A stretch of 33,949 bases of DNA from JAZSQZ01 sp045538175. GTDB lineage: Bacteria; Bacillota; Clostridia; Christensenellales; UBA1242. Made by a program: the position numbers and the translations under genes. Below, piece by piece: positions 32,583-33,949 of the stretch; position 1 is the stretch's first letter, and each line of letters opens with the position of its first letter. The stretch covers positions 1 to 33,949 of the forward strand of contig JAZSQZ010000006.1 of the NCBI GenBank assembly GCA_045538175.1, written 5' to 3'. The notes under the pieces are model-generated. The model had not been told where the DNA came from, did no database searches, and was given only the letters and a program-made list of their open reading frames with translations.

Positions 32583-33518
32583 TTAATAAGAGATTAGAGT
32601 TTTATCGAGCAATCCTTGTAAAAATGGCATATCGATAAACATCAAAGCAACAACAACTATCATTACAACAAACACAAAAAGCATCAAACCTTTTTCCTTT
32701 AAAAGTTTTTCTGGTTTTTGTGCAGAAGAATCTGGTTTGTTGCTAAGATATAAATAATAACAGAACAAACCACAAACAAAAGGAATTGCAAAAATAAGCT
32801 CTATTCTATACTTTAGCATAAATATTCCACAGAAAAACACTGAAACAAGTGCATAGAATATTGCAGAAATCAAAAGTGAAGTTTCTGTATATTTTGCAAA
32901 AGATTTGCGATATAGTGATGCTGTTGATTTGTCGTCAATCATTTTATATTCTGCATATCTCTTTGTTGCCATCAAGAATGCCCCACCAGCCCAATAGCCA
33001 ATGATTATGCTTATTGGTGGAAGATAAACTGCTGTTACTACAAACCAACCAATCAAAAGTCTGATTGCATTGTTTAAAGATTCGGTAATAACATCAAGAT
33101 ATGCAATCTCTTTTGTTCTCATAGGTTTTACGTTATAAAGGATACCCATTACAAGTAAAAATGCTTCAAGTCCAAAAACCCACCATGAAACAAAGAAGGC
33201 AGCAACTAAGCCGATTACAGCAAAGATAACATATTCTAGTGCAACCCATTTTGCCTTCATGCCACCTGCAACAACAGGTCTTTCTTTTTTTGTTGGGTGA
33301 AACTTATCAAACTCTGCATCAAGCCACTCGTTTATAACGTAGTTTGCTGAAGCACAGCAAGATGTGGAAATAAAAGCAAGTGCTGTTGCAATAGCAACAC
33401 TTGCCCAATCCCAACTAGAAGCGTCTATAATACATAATGCAAAAACAATGCCAGGTAAAATAAACAATTGCTTTATCCAATGGTCAAACCTAGCAATCTT
33501 TAGATAATTTTTAAACAT
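32583..33518 (-). CDS. UbiA-family prenyltransferase like decaprenyl-phosphate phosphoribosyltransferase
   Basis: This integral membrane enzyme has about 8-9 membrane segments in 311 residues. The first Asp motif is N63-x3-D67-x3-D71, continuing FHPTKKERPVVAGG. This closely follows the HPTKxxRPxAAG pattern of mycobacterial DPPR synthase (Rv3806c family), which joins PRPP to decaprenyl phosphate. Further shared landmarks are the ATKRYAEYK stretch near 206 and RKSFAKYTE near 224. These fit DPPR-synthase-type enzymes better than quinone-pathway UbiA or MenA. ATG 33518 follows AGGAATTG. It heads the HAD and GT-C genes, suggesting a polyprenyl-phosphate-pentose pathway for a surface glycan. The pathway is inference; the family is fairly firm. 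Confidence 0.87.
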   Translation of the reverse strand: MFKNYLKIARFDHWIKQLFILPGIVFALCIIDASSWDWASVAIATALAFISTSCCASANYVINEWLDAEFDKFHPTKKERPVVAGGMKAKWVALEYVIFAVIGLVAAFFVSWWVFGLEAFLLVMGILYNVKPMRTKEIAYLDVITESLNNAIRLLIGWFVVTAVYLPPISIIIGYWAGGAFLMATKRYAEYKMIDDKSTASLYRKSFAKYTETSLLISAIFYALVSVFFCGIFMLKYRIELIFAIPFVCGLFCYYLYLSNKPDSSAQKPEKLLKEKGLMLFVFVVMIVVVALMFIDMPFLQGLLDKTLISY

Positions 33519-33535
33519 AATACAATTCCTAAAAA

Positions 33536-33949
33536 CTAATAGTTTTCAATAACTTCGTTCATATCCAAGATGTCTGCTGCTGTAACAATGCCTATAGGTT
33601 TTTCTGTATATGTACCATTTTCGGTAATGATAATTACAAGCAATCTTCTATCAACAAAGAACAAGTTGAGTGCTTTTTCAATTGTGAGAGCCTTATCAGC
33701 AACCTTAAAACATTGTGCACTGTCAATGTCGTTTTGAATAACGTCTTTTATTGGTGTCTTTGCAAGGAATTGATTCATATCAACACCTTCTGCACTCTTT
33801 TTACCAATATACTTAATAATTCTGCTACCAGAAGCAACACCCATCAAACGAGTGCCAGCATAAATAGGAATATTGCCATATCCAGAAGAACCAAAAAGTT
33901 CAACGATTTCTTTTAGAGAAACGTTTTCATCTTGAGTTAAAACATCTTT
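33536..33949 (-). CDS. CBS-domain pair protein, 5' end cut by window
   Basis: The visible 137 residues enter in frame from the right edge and end at 33536. They contain the end of one CBS motif (IPIYAGTRLMGVASGSRIIKYI) and a second with the elements IEKALNLFFVDRRLLVIII and PIGIVTAADIL. CBS pairs bind adenine nucleotides and regulate attached or partner proteins. Whether there is a further N-terminal domain cannot be seen. It ends 17 bases before the UbiA-like gene and may be in the same operon. Confidence 0.85.
   Translation of the reverse strand, partial: KDVLTQDENVSLKEIVELFGSSGYGNIPIYAGTRLMGVASGSRIIKYIGKKSAEGVDMNQFLAKTPIKDVIQNDIDSAQCFKVADKALTIEKALNLFFVDRRLLVIIITENGTYTEKPIGIVTAADILDMNEVIENY

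Overview
The window looks like chromosome from a low-GC, Gram-positive-type bacterium, most plausibly an uncultured gut-type Clostridia lineage. Supporting signs are AT-rich DNA with strong AAGGAGG-type ribosome sites, the MraZ-RsmH-FtsL-PBP start of a division cluster, SepF, a PASTA-type penicillin-binding protein, the tig-clpP-clpX-engB order, and a T-box leader in front of ileS. The lineage is inference. Almost everything runs on the minus strand; only a zinc-ribbon gene and groES/groEL run on the plus strand. I see no tRNA, rRNA, CRISPR array, insertion sequence or prophage.

Layout, left to right. 1-4015: start of the dcw division and wall cluster, read leftward from an mraZ promoter flanked by two arrays of putative MraZ boxes. 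4030-5570: a metallophosphoesterase and an unrecognised cysteine-bearing protein, each with its own terminator and promoter. 5579-9530: the protein quality-control operon tig-clpP-clpX-engB. 9585-11890: two small membrane proteins, then an lspA-rluD pair. 11864-12407: sepF. 12462-19108: a tightly packed five-gene run (overlaps or gaps of 2-11 bases). It starts with a divergent diadenylate-cyclase-like (DAC) protein and a translationally coupled helical partner, then a compact uridine-kinase-like enzyme, a fused ABC transporter and a metallo-beta-lactamase-fold hydrolase. 19158-21652: a short-chain dehydrogenase, the zinc-ribbon protein, a membrane protein and a SPOR-like protein. 21659-23640: a groES broken by two in-frame TAA codons, followed by an intact groEL. 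23639-28730: a pseudouridine synthase, a methyltransferase, and an isoleucyl-tRNA synthetase of unusual subtype under a T-box with an ATC specifier. 28734-33949: a surface-glycan-like cluster of two tandem GT-C glycosyltransferases, a HAD phosphatase, a UbiA-type enzyme close to decaprenyl-phosphate phosphoribosyltransferase, and a truncated CBS-domain protein.

The strongest candidates for something new are the DAC-like two-gene unit at 16788-19108, the polyprenyl-phosphate-pentose-like module at 28734-33518, the broken groES beside an intact groEL, and the helically phased double array of MraZ boxes. Everything was read by eye; family assignments rest on motifs and remembered family patterns, not on searches.
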